From Pirellulaceae bacterium (GTDB lineage: Bacteria; Planctomycetota; Planctomycetia; Pirellulales; Pirellulaceae): 21,401 bases of DNA. The stretch covers positions 1-21,401 of the forward strand of contig JABDKS010000791.1 in the NCBI GenBank assembly GCA_013002105.1, read 5' to 3'. Shown piece by piece: positions 1 to 8,611 of the stretch (the stretch's first letter is position 1; the number at the start of each line of letters is the position of its first letter). The position numbers and the translations under genes are program-made. The notes beneath the pieces were generated by a model. The model was not told the origin of the DNA. It ran no database searches and saw only the letters and a list, made by a program, of their open reading frames with translations.

Positions 1-2007
1 CTTGCCGTTGCGTTCGATTCGAAATCCGCTCACGCCACTTTCCAGATCGGCGTCCAATTGCACTCGCAGGATTGGCATCTGGGAATCAATCAAGTGATCG
101 ACGGTGACTCGTGGCGGACTGGGCGGAGTTTTGTCGTCCACCACGCCGGTCGCGATAAATTGCAACCACTTCGCAGCGAATTGCTCGCTGGGAATCCACG
201 GCAGGGTCGTAGCTTTTTTTGTCATCGATGCTGGTTGGGCACTTCGATCATCCACGTCGCCGACCCATGACGCATCGCGATCGATTGGTCGCAGCGTTCT
301 ATTTTTGGCGTTGGGTTCAGGCAGGCGTTGTGCCAGACAATCGTCGAAAAATGCGATTGCAAGGTAGCGTGAATCGCCACATTCATGGCCGGTTCGCGGA
401 TCCGGCGCAATACCAAAGGGCGCGTGTTTTGCGCGGTAGGCGCGCATCATCTGATGACAGCCGTCCCATGCGACGTGAAAACGCTCGTGATCCTTTTCTT
501 TTAATCCCGGACATGCCATCACCGGAACGCTGAACACAGCGTCGCTGAAAACCGGTTTTTCGATCTCGCCCGATTCCCATCGTGTGAACGCCGTGCCCGA
601 CTGCAGCCAGATCGCTGCAATTTTGTCCGGGTGCATGGTTTGCATCAGACTGGACCAAAACCCGCCGCCGGAGTGACCCCACAAACACCAGGGAACCTCG
701 TTGATCTCTGCATGTCCGGTTGCAGACGCAAACTGCGACAGCGCCTGCAGAAATCGCTGCTCCGATCCGGACCGGGGATCACACCACAATCGACACTCGC
801 TGCCCGGGCGTCCGTCATAGGACGTACTCATCAGGGCACAGTCCCACTTGCTTGCTAATGCTCGCCAGTGCAAATCGTCGGCCGCCGTCAAACCACCCAC
901 TGCAGAACCAGGCCCGCATCCATGCTGATGCAGTATCACTCCGCGAACTTTCTGTACTCCCGGCGGGATCCAGAGGAAGTAATCGACGAAGAGTTTCAGT
1001 TCACCCTGCTTTTTCGATGCGGGGAAGTGAAGGTGATGAACATCGCTGTGCTTGGATCGATGGCGTTGCCAGATGGCACGTGGACCGATTTGCTTGCCCA
1101 TATCGGCAGCACGTGTCTTCGCCTCGTCGATCGGTAATCCGTCCTTCACGCCGGGCCGCAGGTGTCCCACTTCGCTTAGCCAAGCTTGATGCATCATGTT
1201 CTGTCGATTGGATATCAGCGTCATCAAACCCTGATCCGGTTTGACTTGCGTTTGAATTCCCCAATCGGACAAGATCGTATCGGCCAATACTTGGTGGCCT
1301 TCGTGATCGACATGCACGCCATCGGGCGACATGGTGAAATCCGGATCCTGCTGTCGTTTGTTGTTGACGTAAAGTGTGACGGCGGTGTGTAAATCGATCA
1401 CCCCTTCGACGCGGTCGGATTGCGACTTGACCCAGGTCGCATACTGCTTCATGACGTCGTCATAGTCTTCGTAGATGGTATTCCAAGAATACTTTTCGGC
1501 ACCCAACGGCAACAGTTTGCTCTCCTGTTTCAGCGGTAAAGGATCAAAGGCCGGAGGCGTCATCAAAATCAGTTTCGCGCCGGAGGCGTGTACTTTGTCG
1601 ATAATCTGATTCACGCCGTTACGGTAAGCCGCAAAACGTTCTTCGCTGGGCGGATAATAAATTCCGTCATTCATGCCGTAGCAGGCAACAACGACGTCGG
1701 GACGAAGCTTGCCTAGCGCTCGATCAATTCGCTCGTGGACATTGGGCCGAGGAAACGGGTGATCCGGTTCCGAAAGCCCACTACATGTCTCGCTGGGCAG
1801 CCCCAAATTGATCAATTCGGGCGGTGGGTCCTCTCCGGCCAAAAACAGTTGTGCCTCGATCAACGAGATAAAATGTCCGGCATGCGTGATCGAATCCCCC
1901 AAGAAAACAATCCGCTTGGCGTTGCGGGGAAAGGCGGGTTCATCGGCCGAAAGTGTGATCGAACAGCTTGCGAGGCAAGCCAGTAGTGCAATTCGAACTA
2001 GCGACAT
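1..2007 (-). CDS. Secreted SGNH/GDSL esterase fused to an alpha/beta hydrolase, partial (C-terminus beyond window)
   Basis: The frame is open from ATG at 2007 to the window edge, giving 669 residues without a stop. Residues 1-21 form a signal peptide; LASC at 12-15 resembles a lipobox, so a lipoprotein is possible. Residues 31-250 are an SGNH hydrolase: GDSITHAG with nucleophile Ser39, block II Gly69, GMND with Asn113, and SPDGVH with Asp229/His232. A linker follows, then a second hydrolase from about 335: an HQHGCG oxyanion-type segment near 360 and the elbow GHSGGG with Ser446. The last visible stretch resembles a fibronectin-type or Ig-like linker. By family knowledge such proteins are extracytoplasmic carbohydrate esterases or deacetylases; the substrate is not readable from sequence. 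It is transcribed divergently from the ABC exporter. Domain calls are firm, specificity is inference. Confidence 0.85.
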   Translation of the reverse strand, partial: MSLVRIALLACLASCSITLSADEPAFPRNAKRIVFLGDSITHAGHFISLIEAQLFLAGEDPPPELINLGLPSETCSGLSEPDHPFPRPNVHERIDRALGKLRPDVVVACYGMNDGIYYPPSEERFAAYRNGVNQIIDKVHASGAKLILMTPPAFDPLPLKQESKLLPLGAEKYSWNTIYEDYDDVMKQYATWVKSQSDRVEGVIDLHTAVTLYVNNKRQQDPDFTMSPDGVHVDHEGHQVLADTILSDWGIQTQVKPDQGLMTLISNRQNMMHQAWLSEVGHLRPGVKDGLPIDEAKTRAADMGKQIGPRAIWQRHRSKHSDVHHLHFPASKKQGELKLFVDYFLWIPPGVQKVRGVILHQHGCGPGSAVGGLTAADDLHWRALASKWDCALMSTSYDGRPGSECRLWCDPRSGSEQRFLQALSQFASATGHAEINEVPWCLWGHSGGGFWSSLMQTMHPDKIAAIWLQSGTAFTRWESGEIEKPVFSDAVFSVPVMACPGLKEKDHERFHVAWDGCHQMMRAYRAKHAPFGIAPDPRTGHECGDSRYLAIAFFDDCLAQRLPEPNAKNRTLRPIDRDASWVGDVDDRSAQPASMTKKATTLPWIPSEQFAAKWLQFIATGVVDDKTPPSPPRVTVDHLIDSQMPILRVQLDADLESGVSGFRIERNGK

Positions 2008-2282
2008 GAGTATCCGTCGGTACGAGGACGATTATGGGATGGATCCTGCGGCCATCTGGAGAACCGACACTCGGCGAGTCTCCCGCCACAGTCGCTGACC
2101 GAGGCGACCGCGAACTCAGCAGTATATCGCTCGCGAGCGTCGGTTGGCTGTTTGCGACCGGTGAATCGTTCCACCGAATGACCGTGTAGTTGGTCTCAAA
2201 CACGACTCATGTCGACGCGAGACACGCAAATCGGCTGATTGGGTCGGTTGTCAGAAAGGGGCATCGTGACTACCAATGAAGC
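2008..2282. promoter_or_regulatory. Divergent intergenic region with a 12-bp palindrome
   Basis: This 275-bp spacer separates the leftward esterase gene from the rightward ABC exporter gene and must hold both promoters. The sequence CGCTCGCGAGCG at 2128-2139 is a perfect 12-bp palindrome and is the only symmetric site I noticed; an operator role is speculative. No strong -35/-10 pair stood out. Confidence 0.3.
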
Positions 2283-4229
2283 ATGCCTACCGAGCCGAGT
2301 CGTCGTCGTTTTTCCGAGTACCGCAAGAAAGTCCGCCAGCGAAATGCCAGTGGCGAGCGTCCGCGACCGCACGGTCACGCCGATCGTGCACCGACGAAAC
2401 TGGGGGCCCGAGACCGCAGTTTTTTTGAACTGCTGCGTTCATTTTGGAGTTTGATTTCCAAACATCGCCGGCAGGTTCTGATCGCTTTGGGACTGTTGAC
2501 CTTCGGTATCGCTCTACGGCTGATCCCTCCATTGGGGACGAAACTGGCGATCGACAATGTGCTGACCGTTCCGGCCAAACCACTACCGACCTGGCTTAGC
2601 GGATTGCCGTTTCCAAGCGATCCGATGCAGCGACTGGTGGTGATCGCAGCCGTCGTCACCGTCATTACCATTCTGGGAACGATGGTTCATTTATGGAGTC
2701 GATGGATCGCGACCAAGTCGGTCAATCAAACACAGATCGCGATTCGGCGCGAAGTGTTTGACCACGCGATCCAGTTGCCGCTCAATCGTGTGTACGACAT
2801 GAAAAGCGGCGGGGTGGCTAGCTTGATTCGCGAGGACGCCGGCGGCGTAGCCGATCTGATTTTCAGCATGTTGTACAACCCTTGGCGGGCCATCGTGCAG
2901 TTTATCGGCAGCCTGGTGATCCTGATGTTGGTCGATTGGAAATTGATGGTCGGCGGATTGATGTTGCTGCCAATCGTTTGGGTGACACACCGAACATGGA
3001 TCAGCCGCATCCGGCCGTTGTACCGCGACATTCGCAAGCAGCGACAAAAAATTGACGCCGGCGCGACCGAGACGTTTGGCGGCATTCGTGTTGTTCGCAC
3101 TTTCTCGCGGAGCCGAAACGAATCGACGCGGTTTGTTCGCGAAGGCAGTTTTTTGGTACGACAGCAGTTGTTCACTTGGCTCTGGACGCGAACGATCGAA
3201 GTCATTTGGGAAGTCTTGATTCCGCTGGCATCCACGGGATTGTTGCTATATGGCGGCTATCAAATTCTCAGTGACGAACTGACGCTGGGTGATTTGATGA
3301 TGTTCTTGATCTATCTGGCGATGTTGTTGGATCCGTTGGCGACATTGGCTGCCAGCGCCGTCGGCTTTCAAAACAATCTGGCCGGTTTGGATCGTATTCT
3401 GGACGTCCTGGAGATCGAAGGCGAACTTCCCATTCGGCCGGAGGCAAAAACGGTACGACGCGGCGAAGTGCCGGGCAGAATCACCATCACGGATCTTTCT
3501 TTCGCATATCCCGACACCGAAACACTGGTGCTGCAAGATTTAAATCTGGAGATCGCCGCGGGTGAAACCGTCGCGTTAGTCGGCCGCAGCGGTGCGGGCA
3601 AAACGACGCTGACCAACTTGATCGCACGGTTTTATGATCCGACCTCTGGGAGCATTGCGTTGGATGGTCGTGATCTGAGAGACATTGAATTGGCCAGCTA
3701 CCGACGTCTGCTGGGAATCGTGGAACAGGACGTGTTTATGTTTGACGGTACGATCCGCGAAAACATCGCCTATGCTCGACGACACTGCACCGATGAAGAA
3801 ATCGTGCGGGCTGCCACCGCGGCGGCCGCTGACGAATTCATTGAGCGGCTTCCTGACGGTTACGATTCAGTCATCGGCGAACGAGGCGTGCGGCTTTCGG
3901 GTGGTCAACGGCAACGTCTTGCGATCGCACGCGCGATCCTTGCCGACCCAAAAATCTTGATCCTTGACGAAGCGACTAGTAATTTGGACAGCGAAAGCGA
4001 GCGACTGATCCAGGCTAGCCTGGCAGAGTTGTTGCAAGATCGGACGGCGTTTGTGATCGCGCACCGATTGAGCACGATTACGGGCGCCGACAAAATCGTT
4101 GTTTTGGACGACGGGCGTGTCGTGGAAGTAGGCACGCATCAGGAGTTGCTCAATCAAGGTGGTCGCTACCGTGATATGGTCTACTTGCAAATGAACGAAG
4201 CGATTGCACAACAGAACATTTCGCAATAG
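2283..4229 (+). CDS. ABC exporter, fused membrane and ATPase domains (MsbA/ABCB type)
   Basis: This 648-residue half-transporter is expected to act as a dimer in the inner membrane, exporting a lipid, peptide or drug-like substrate using ATP. An unusually basic N-terminal extension (about 45 residues) precedes the transmembrane domain (roughly 60-345, several hydrophobic helices starting at VLIALGLLTFGIAL). The nucleotide-binding domain shows Walker A GRSGAGKT (about 434), a Q-loop EQDVFMFDGT, signature LSGGQRQR (about 538), Walker B ILILDEATS (about 558) and H-loop IAHRLST (about 592), so the ATPase site looks intact. An in-frame TGA at 2277-2279 directly upstream makes ATG 2283 the earliest possible start; a purine-rich AGAAAGGGG lies about 20 bases upstream, too far to be a standard ribosome site. 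No accessory subunit is adjacent, so the substrate cannot be assigned. Confidence 0.93.
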   Translation: MPTEPSRRRFSEYRKKVRQRNASGERPRPHGHADRAPTKLGARDRSFFELLRSFWSLISKHRRQVLIALGLLTFGIALRLIPPLGTKLAIDNVLTVPAKPLPTWLSGLPFPSDPMQRLVVIAAVVTVITILGTMVHLWSRWIATKSVNQTQIAIRREVFDHAIQLPLNRVYDMKSGGVASLIREDAGGVADLIFSMLYNPWRAIVQFIGSLVILMLVDWKLMVGGLMLLPIVWVTHRTWISRIRPLYRDIRKQRQKIDAGATETFGGIRVVRTFSRSRNESTRFVREGSFLVRQQLFTWLWTRTIEVIWEVLIPLASTGLLLYGGYQILSDELTLGDLMMFLIYLAMLLDPLATLAASAVGFQNNLAGLDRILDVLEIEGELPIRPEAKTVRRGEVPGRITITDLSFAYPDTETLVLQDLNLEIAAGETVALVGRSGAGKTTLTNLIARFYDPTSGSIALDGRDLRDIELASYRRLLGIVEQDVFMFDGTIRENIAYARRHCTDEEIVRAATAAAADEFIERLPDGYDSVIGERGVRLSGGQRQRLAIARAILADPKILILDEATSNLDSESERLIQASLAELLQDRTAFVIAHRLSTITGADKIVVLDDGRVVEVGTHQELLNQGGRYRDMVYLQMNEAIAQQNISQ

Positions 4230-4307
4230 AACCTTGCCCCGTAGGAAAGTCGCACCTTCGTACGTCACAGCAGCTCGGATGTACCGCCAAACCAGGCCTG
4301 ATATACT

Positions 4308-4336
4308 TTTACCGTTCCTTTATTCCCACCTATAGT
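4308..4336 (+). promoter_or_regulatory. Candidate sigma70-like promoter for the beta-propeller gene
   Basis: TTTACC at 4308-4313 and TATAGT at 4331-4336 are separated by 17 bp, matching four and five of six consensus positions. Transcription would begin around 4343, only about six bases before ATG 4349, giving a nearly leaderless mRNA. That agrees with the absence of a Shine-Dalgarno sequence before this start. Planctomycete promoter consensus is poorly defined, so this is a suggestion only. Confidence 0.35.
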
Positions 4337-4348
4337 CGCTCTCGACCC

Positions 4349-5632
4349 ATGAACCAACCCTTTCGATTGTGTGTCATTTCATTGTTGCTTGGCGTTGCCA
4401 ATTGCCAAGCTCAGCACACCGATTGGCGCCAGTGGCGGGGAAATCATCGTGACGCTCACGCGGCTCAGCAAGCACTCCTGCAACAGTGGCCAGTCGGCGG
4501 CCCGCAAATCAAATGGGAGTTCACCCAAGCAGGATCGGGATATTCGTCTGTCAGCGTTGTCGACGGAAAACTTTACACGCTGGGGGCCCGCGACGGCGGA
4601 TGCTTTGCCATTTGCATTGACATGAAAACCGGTAAGCAGCTTTGGGATAACCAGTTCGCCGGTGCCGGTGTCAACGACGATTACAACCAGGGATGGGGTG
4701 GTGGACCTCGCAGCACACCGACCGTCGATGGCGACCAAGTCTTTGTGCTCAGTGACGTTGGTGTGCTGGCGGCTTTGTCGGTAGCGGACGGCACGATCCA
4801 GTGGACCACCGATTTTGTCGCCGACCACGGTGGCAAAATTCCCGTTTGGGGATATAGCGAATCGCCTCTGGTTGATAACGATCGCATCATGGTCACGCCC
4901 GGCGGCGATGACTTCATGATCGGTCTAGATCGTAAAACCGGAAAGAAAGTTTGGAGCAGCAAAGGTTTCAACGACGGAGCTCAATACGTCTCGATCATGC
5001 GTGGCAGCATCGGTGACCGATCGTATTATGTGACAGCTACCAAGGCTGGACTGGTTGCTTTCGATACTCAGTCCGGCGACAAGGTGTTTGCCGACAGCGC
5101 GACGGCAAACAAAGTCGCCGTGATTCCAACGCCCGTTATCGACGGAGATCTTGTCTATCACACCAGTGCCTACGGTGCTGGCAATACGCTTTTGAAACTA
5201 ACAGCCGACGGCGACAAGGTTCAAGCCGAGACGGTTTACGCACTACAGGGCAAGAGCATGGAGAACCATCACGGGGGAACCGTGTTGGTCGATGGCGTGA
5301 TCTATGGATTCACCAAAGCGAATGGCGGAACCTGGATGGCACAAGAGATGTCCAGCGGCAAAACGTTGTGGGAAGAGAAAATCCGACCTAACCGCAGTGG
5401 GTCGATTTGTTTCGCCGATGGACGACTGTACTGTTACAACGACAAAGATGGATCGGTCTACTTGGTTCCACCCAGCCGCGAGGGTTGGCAATCCAACGGC
5501 AAATTGACGTTGCCAAAACAGACGACCATTCCACGCGAAAAAGGAGCGATCTGGGCGCACCCTGTGGTCGCCGATCAAACCTTGATCATTCGCGACCAAG
5601 ACTTGATCTATGCGTTTGACATCGCGCGGTGA
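4349..5632 (+). CDS. Secreted PQQ-like beta-propeller repeat protein
   Basis: The 427-residue product starts with a signal peptide (hydrophobic CVISLLLGVANCQA, cleavage expected around residue 20-22). The body carries repeated blade motifs of the pyrroloquinoline-quinone-like propeller type: ICIDMKTGKQLW, ALSVADGTIQW, IGLDRKTGKKVW, VAFDTQSGDKVF, MAQEMSSGKTLW and a final IYAFDI strand. It therefore folds as a periplasmic or surface beta-propeller, about the usual length for planctomycete members annotated as outer membrane protein assembly factor BamB-like or PQQ-binding-like. No catalytic dehydrogenase residues or c-type haem motif (CxxCH) are seen, so an enzyme role is not supported; binding or scaffold function is more likely. 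It lies 119 bp after the ABC gene and converges on the prenyltransferase-repeat gene with a 19-bp gap. Confidence 0.85.
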   Translation: MNQPFRLCVISLLLGVANCQAQHTDWRQWRGNHRDAHAAQQALLQQWPVGGPQIKWEFTQAGSGYSSVSVVDGKLYTLGARDGGCFAICIDMKTGKQLWDNQFAGAGVNDDYNQGWGGGPRSTPTVDGDQVFVLSDVGVLAALSVADGTIQWTTDFVADHGGKIPVWGYSESPLVDNDRIMVTPGGDDFMIGLDRKTGKKVWSSKGFNDGAQYVSIMRGSIGDRSYYVTATKAGLVAFDTQSGDKVFADSATANKVAVIPTPVIDGDLVYHTSAYGAGNTLLKLTADGDKVQAETVYALQGKSMENHHGGTVLVDGVIYGFTKANGGTWMAQEMSSGKTLWEEKIRPNRSGSICFADGRLYCYNDKDGSVYLVPPSREGWQSNGKLTLPKQTTIPREKGAIWAHPVVADQTLIIRDQDLIYAFDIAR

Positions 5633-5651
5633 TTGACTCCCGCAAGTTCGG

Positions 5652-6692
5652 CTAACGCTGATAAATCGGCAAGTAGCTGCGGTCCAACTGCATCATGATC
5701 AGGTTGCAGGCCGTGACGTAAACGGGATGAATCTGGCCTTCCCAAAACCCGTCGGGCCGTTGCTGGCTGACGATTCGCGAGTAGAGTTTGTTGCGAAACG
5801 GTTTCCATAGTTCGTCGCCCTGGCGATAAACCACCTGACTGTAATACAGATAGGTGTAATTCCAGTGACCAAACGATCGCGTGCCATCGTTGATATCGTG
5901 CAATTGGTCCTTGGCGTACTTCAACATCTCCGGCACATGTTCGCTGTCGTAATCGCCGGCGTTGTAGAGGGCAGCCAGTGCGGCGGCTGTGATGGCCGGT
6001 CGGCTTGTACCTTTTTGCCGACTGCTGTAGCTGATCCCGCCGTCAGGATTCTTGCATCCGTAAATGTATTCTTTGGCCCGATCGATCACTTTGCCAGTCA
6101 CCGGGATGCCGGCATTGCGGCAACCACGCAATCCTTGCACTTGAGTGATTGTGGTGGAGCCTTCATCAAAATCACTACCGTCTTTTGCCGAAACGTAGCC
6201 CCAACCACCGGCAGCCGTTTGTGCATTGCCACTGAACTCGACCGCTTTGGTCAACACATTCACCAATTCTTCGCGACGATCCAACAACCCTTCTTCACCC
6301 AAGACCTGAGACAAGAACATCATCGCGAACCCATGACCGTAGGTGTATCGCGAATCGGTTTGCGGATCACCAATCAAACCGTTGTCGCGGCTCTTGGTGA
6401 TCAAGTAGTCGGCCGCGCGGCCGATTTCCTGCGCGTACGGACCCTGCGTCGTCGTGCTACCGCTGGCGATCAGCGCCGTGCCCGCCAAGGCTGCCATGGC
6501 GGTCGGATAGACCTGAGTGTTCCACTGGCCACGCGAGGACTGCGTGCGGCTTAACCAATTCAGCCCCTTGGTCGTCGATTCATCCCAACGAGGATCGCGA
6601 TCAGCATCCGCAGCACCGGCACGCATTCCCGCAAAACCGACTGCCGAGAGCAGGGTTGCTTGACGAAGCCAGTCACGTCGATTTTGGGGCAT
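5652..6692 (-). CDS. Tat-exported prenyltransferase/squalene-cyclase repeat protein
   Basis: This 346-residue protein begins with a twin-arginine-type leader (NRRDWLR at 4-10, then a weak hydrophobic stretch ending in AGA), so it is probably exported folded. The rest is an alpha/alpha-barrel of the terpenoid-cyclase/prenyltransferase superfamily: recurrent helix pairs ending in QW-like turns such as GLNWLSRTQSSRGQW (43-57), NAQTAAGGWGYV, CKNPDGGISYSS and SQQRPDGFWEG. I do not see the DxDD protonation motif of squalene-hopene cyclase nor the zinc ligands of protein prenyltransferases, so catalytic activity is doubtful. Planctomycetes carry many such secreted repeat proteins of unknown role. 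The gene sits 92 bp downstream of mutM on the same strand and may be cotranscribed. Confidence 0.82.
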   Translation of the reverse strand: MPQNRRDWLRQATLLSAVGFAGMRAGAADADRDPRWDESTTKGLNWLSRTQSSRGQWNTQVYPTAMAALAGTALIASGSTTTQGPYAQEIGRAADYLITKSRDNGLIGDPQTDSRYTYGHGFAMMFLSQVLGEEGLLDRREELVNVLTKAVEFSGNAQTAAGGWGYVSAKDGSDFDEGSTTITQVQGLRGCRNAGIPVTGKVIDRAKEYIYGCKNPDGGISYSSRQKGTSRPAITAAALAALYNAGDYDSEHVPEMLKYAKDQLHDINDGTRSFGHWNYTYLYYSQVVYRQGDELWKPFRNKLYSRIVSQQRPDGFWEGQIHPVYVTACNLIMMQLDRSYLPIYQR

Positions 6693-6784
6693 CTATTTTC
6701 TCAAGCTAGGAGCAAGGTCTTAACGGCAGAACATCGCGGGTTGGGCGATGCCATTGTAGCGTGCCGCAAAACCAGCCGGAAACT

Positions 6785-7648
6785 TCAATCAGCCACGATT
6801 GATCGATGTAGCCCCGTTTTTCGCTGACAAACGGGGCAGAAAAAAGTACTTCGTTGGGCCTGGACGATGCGGCGGATCACCCCATCGCCACATCGCTGGC
6901 AAGCCGATTGAGCACGATCGTAGACCCGATGATAGTTTTGATAGCCACCAGCATTATTCAAGGCGTTTCGATAAGTCCCGTCACTCAATGTACTTCCTTC
7001 GTGCTCAATCGCCTCGCCGAGCACGTTTCGGATTCCCTGCTCGATTCGTTGCCACTGCGGTTTGGTCAGCCGATCGCATCGCGTGCGAGGGTCGACGCCA
7101 GCGACGTACAGAATCTCGGCCGCGTACAAATTTCCGATCCCGGCGACAGCGGCCTGATCCAACAGAGCCACTTTGACGTCGCGACGACTGTGTCGCAAAC
7201 GTTCGCTCAATTGTTGGGCCGTGATCTCCAATGCGTCGATGCCCAGCTTTTGATCGACATACTTGGCGATCTCATTGTGACGCAACAGCCGCACGGTCCC
7301 CAAACCACGGCGATCCCAGAACAACAACTGTTTGTTGGATCGTCCCGACAATTTCAGTCGCAACCGCAAGTGTTCATTGCCTGGCGGATCAGCGAGCAAA
7401 ACAAGTCCCGTCATTCGTGGCTCGATCACGATCACTTGAGCATCATCGAGTTCGATCATGACGCGTTTGCCACGTCGACCGATCCCGGCGATGGTTCGTC
7501 CGCGCACACGACGGTCAAAGGCGTCGATTCGTGGTTTGAAAAGAATCGGCCGACAGTGACACGGTGGCCGTGTGGCGGCGGTGATTCGACTGCCAACGAT
7601 GGGCAACAGACCACGGCGCATCGTTTCGACTTCGGGCAGTTCAGGCAT
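6785..7648 (-). CDS. mutM: Formamidopyrimidine-DNA glycosylase (Fpg/MutM)
   Basis: This bifunctional base-excision repair enzyme removes 8-oxoguanine and formamidopyrimidines and cleaves the abasic strand. The 287-residue protein has the invariant start PELPEVET, with Pro2 as Schiff-base nucleophile and Glu3, after removal of Met1. It also has Lys61 in RRGKRVMIE, EPRMTG at 76-81, the helix-two-turn-helix segment around AVAGIGNLYAAEIL (167-180) and NNAGGYQNYHRVYDR. The C-terminal zinc finger uses Cys250/253/271/274 and carries Arg266 (AQRSTFFC). All key residues are present and the length is near the usual 270-290. It begins 18 bp after the stop of the pentapeptide gene, suggesting one transcript; no functional link between them is evident. 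Confidence 0.96.
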   Translation of the reverse strand: MPELPEVETMRRGLLPIVGSRITAATRPPCHCRPILFKPRIDAFDRRVRGRTIAGIGRRGKRVMIELDDAQVIVIEPRMTGLVLLADPPGNEHLRLRLKLSGRSNKQLLFWDRRGLGTVRLLRHNEIAKYVDQKLGIDALEITAQQLSERLRHSRRDVKVALLDQAAVAGIGNLYAAEILYVAGVDPRTRCDRLTKPQWQRIEQGIRNVLGEAIEHEGSTLSDGTYRNALNNAGGYQNYHRVYDRAQSACQRCGDGVIRRIVQAQRSTFFCPVCQRKTGLHRSIVAD

Positions 7649-7666
7649 GTTGCAAAACTAGATACA

Positions 7667-8410
7667 TCATGGTGCGTCGGCAAGCACCCACCCCGCATCG
7701 GCGGGAACAAAACCGGTGGGGAATTTTGTCCCGACGCTGTAGGTGGGCGGATCGGAGAAATACGCGGTGCGGAGATTGTTCGCATCAATCGAACTCAGAT
7801 CGGCATCGGTAAAATTTGCCGAGTCGATATCGACCGCTTGGAATGCGCTGATGCCGCTGCAATTGATCGTCGCCCCCGTCAAATCCGCACCGCGAAACGA
7901 GGCTGCCTGGAATACCGCGCCGTTACCGGCGTTCAGCGTCGCAGAGCGTAGATCGGATTGAACGAACGTGACGATTTGAAAGGACGACCCGGTGGCAGTC
8001 AGTGTCGCTGATTGCAAATTGGCGCGATCAAACGAGGCCGACTGAAACGAACTGCCTCCGACCGTGATGTTTGCGTTGGGTAGTTGGGCGTCGTTGAGCG
8101 TCGTTGATTGAAACGCCGAACTGCCCGTCTTGATCGTCACTCCGGCAAAATCGCAGCCGTCCAAATTCATCCCCGATAGAAATCCTCGCCCCTGATTTCG
8201 TTCGTTTTGTTTCGTTTGATAGATCGACTCGATGTGCCCTTCGATCACCGCGGTTCGGTCACGCTCTTTGATCATTTGAGCCTTCACCCGGCTCAGCCGG
8301 TTCAAGGAACTCATCCAGCCCAGGCTGATCGCGACGATCACGGTAATCCCCAGCAACGTACGGATCGAAAAGCGTTTGCCGTTGGACGGTATCTGCCTGT
8401 TGGAATCCAT
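7667..8410 (-). CDS. Membrane-anchored pentapeptide-repeat protein with a 22-23-residue super-repeat
   Basis: I chose ATG 8410 (MDSNRQIPSN) over the farther upstream ATG at 8476, because the extra 22 residues look non-coding and the RFSIRTLLGITVIVAISLGW segment (13-32) is a typical planctomycete N-terminal membrane anchor. The product is 247 residues. After a charged helix (35-72), residues 78-208 form a right-handed pentapeptide beta-helix (A(D/N)LXX units such as ANLQS, ADLTG, ANFTD). An extra level of order exists: Phe-Gln pairs recur at 100, 122, 144, 167 and 190, that is every 22-23 residues. The C-terminus (SVGTKFPTGFVP, then AGW) is typical of pentapeptide proteins. The biochemical role is unknown. 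It is first in a likely run with mutM and is divergent from trpB. Confidence 0.75.
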   Translation of the reverse strand: MDSNRQIPSNGKRFSIRTLLGITVIVAISLGWMSSLNRLSRVKAQMIKERDRTAVIEGHIESIYQTKQNERNQGRGFLSGMNLDGCDFAGVTIKTGSSAFQSTTLNDAQLPNANITVGGSSFQSASFDRANLQSATLTATGSSFQIVTFVQSDLRSATLNAGNGAVFQAASFRGADLTGATINCSGISAFQAVDIDSANFTDADLSSIDANNLRTAYFSDPPTYSVGTKFPTGFVPADAGWVLADAP

Positions 8411-8611
8411 CGAGTACCTGATCAGAGGAGGGTGTGAATTATGGGGTGGTTTGACGGTCAAGTATCCAGGGCCCACAACGGTGCATGGAGCGTTTGACTC
8501 AATGGCGCAATGCTCGCGGCGTTGGTCCCCGCCTCACGTTGACCTGACGAGCGAGTCGGGGGAGAATCGTTTTCGCACTGATTCCAGTTAGTTTGACAGG
8601 TTTTTGATTTT
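8411..8611. promoter_or_regulatory. Divergent spacer between the pentapeptide gene and trpB
   Basis: This 201-bp spacer should contain promoters for the leftward pentapeptide/mutM run and the rightward trpB. I saw no convincing trp-type attenuator hairpin, no leader peptide with tandem Trp codons and no strong sigma70-like hexamer pair. Only a weak AGG precedes ATG 8612. Confidence 0.25.

Noticed and set aside
720..1244. A 174-codon forward frame
   Set aside because: It lies entirely opposite the conserved SGNH/alpha-beta hydrolase gene, whose motifs are unmistakable. The forward translation has no recognisable protein features.
5865..6554. A 229-codon forward frame opposite the prenyltransferase-repeat gene
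   Set aside because: It is antisense to a gene with a Tat leader and repeat motifs; its own translation shows no family features.
6854..7951. A 365-codon forward frame opposite mutM and the pentapeptide gene
   Set aside because: It spans two clear genes on the other strand, including all MutM catalytic residues, and is explained by the codon bias of high-GC3 reverse genes.
8411..8611. A trp attenuator or T-box upstream of trpB
   Set aside because: No leader peptide with tandem Trp codons, no terminator hairpin with T-run and no T-box core sequence was visible.
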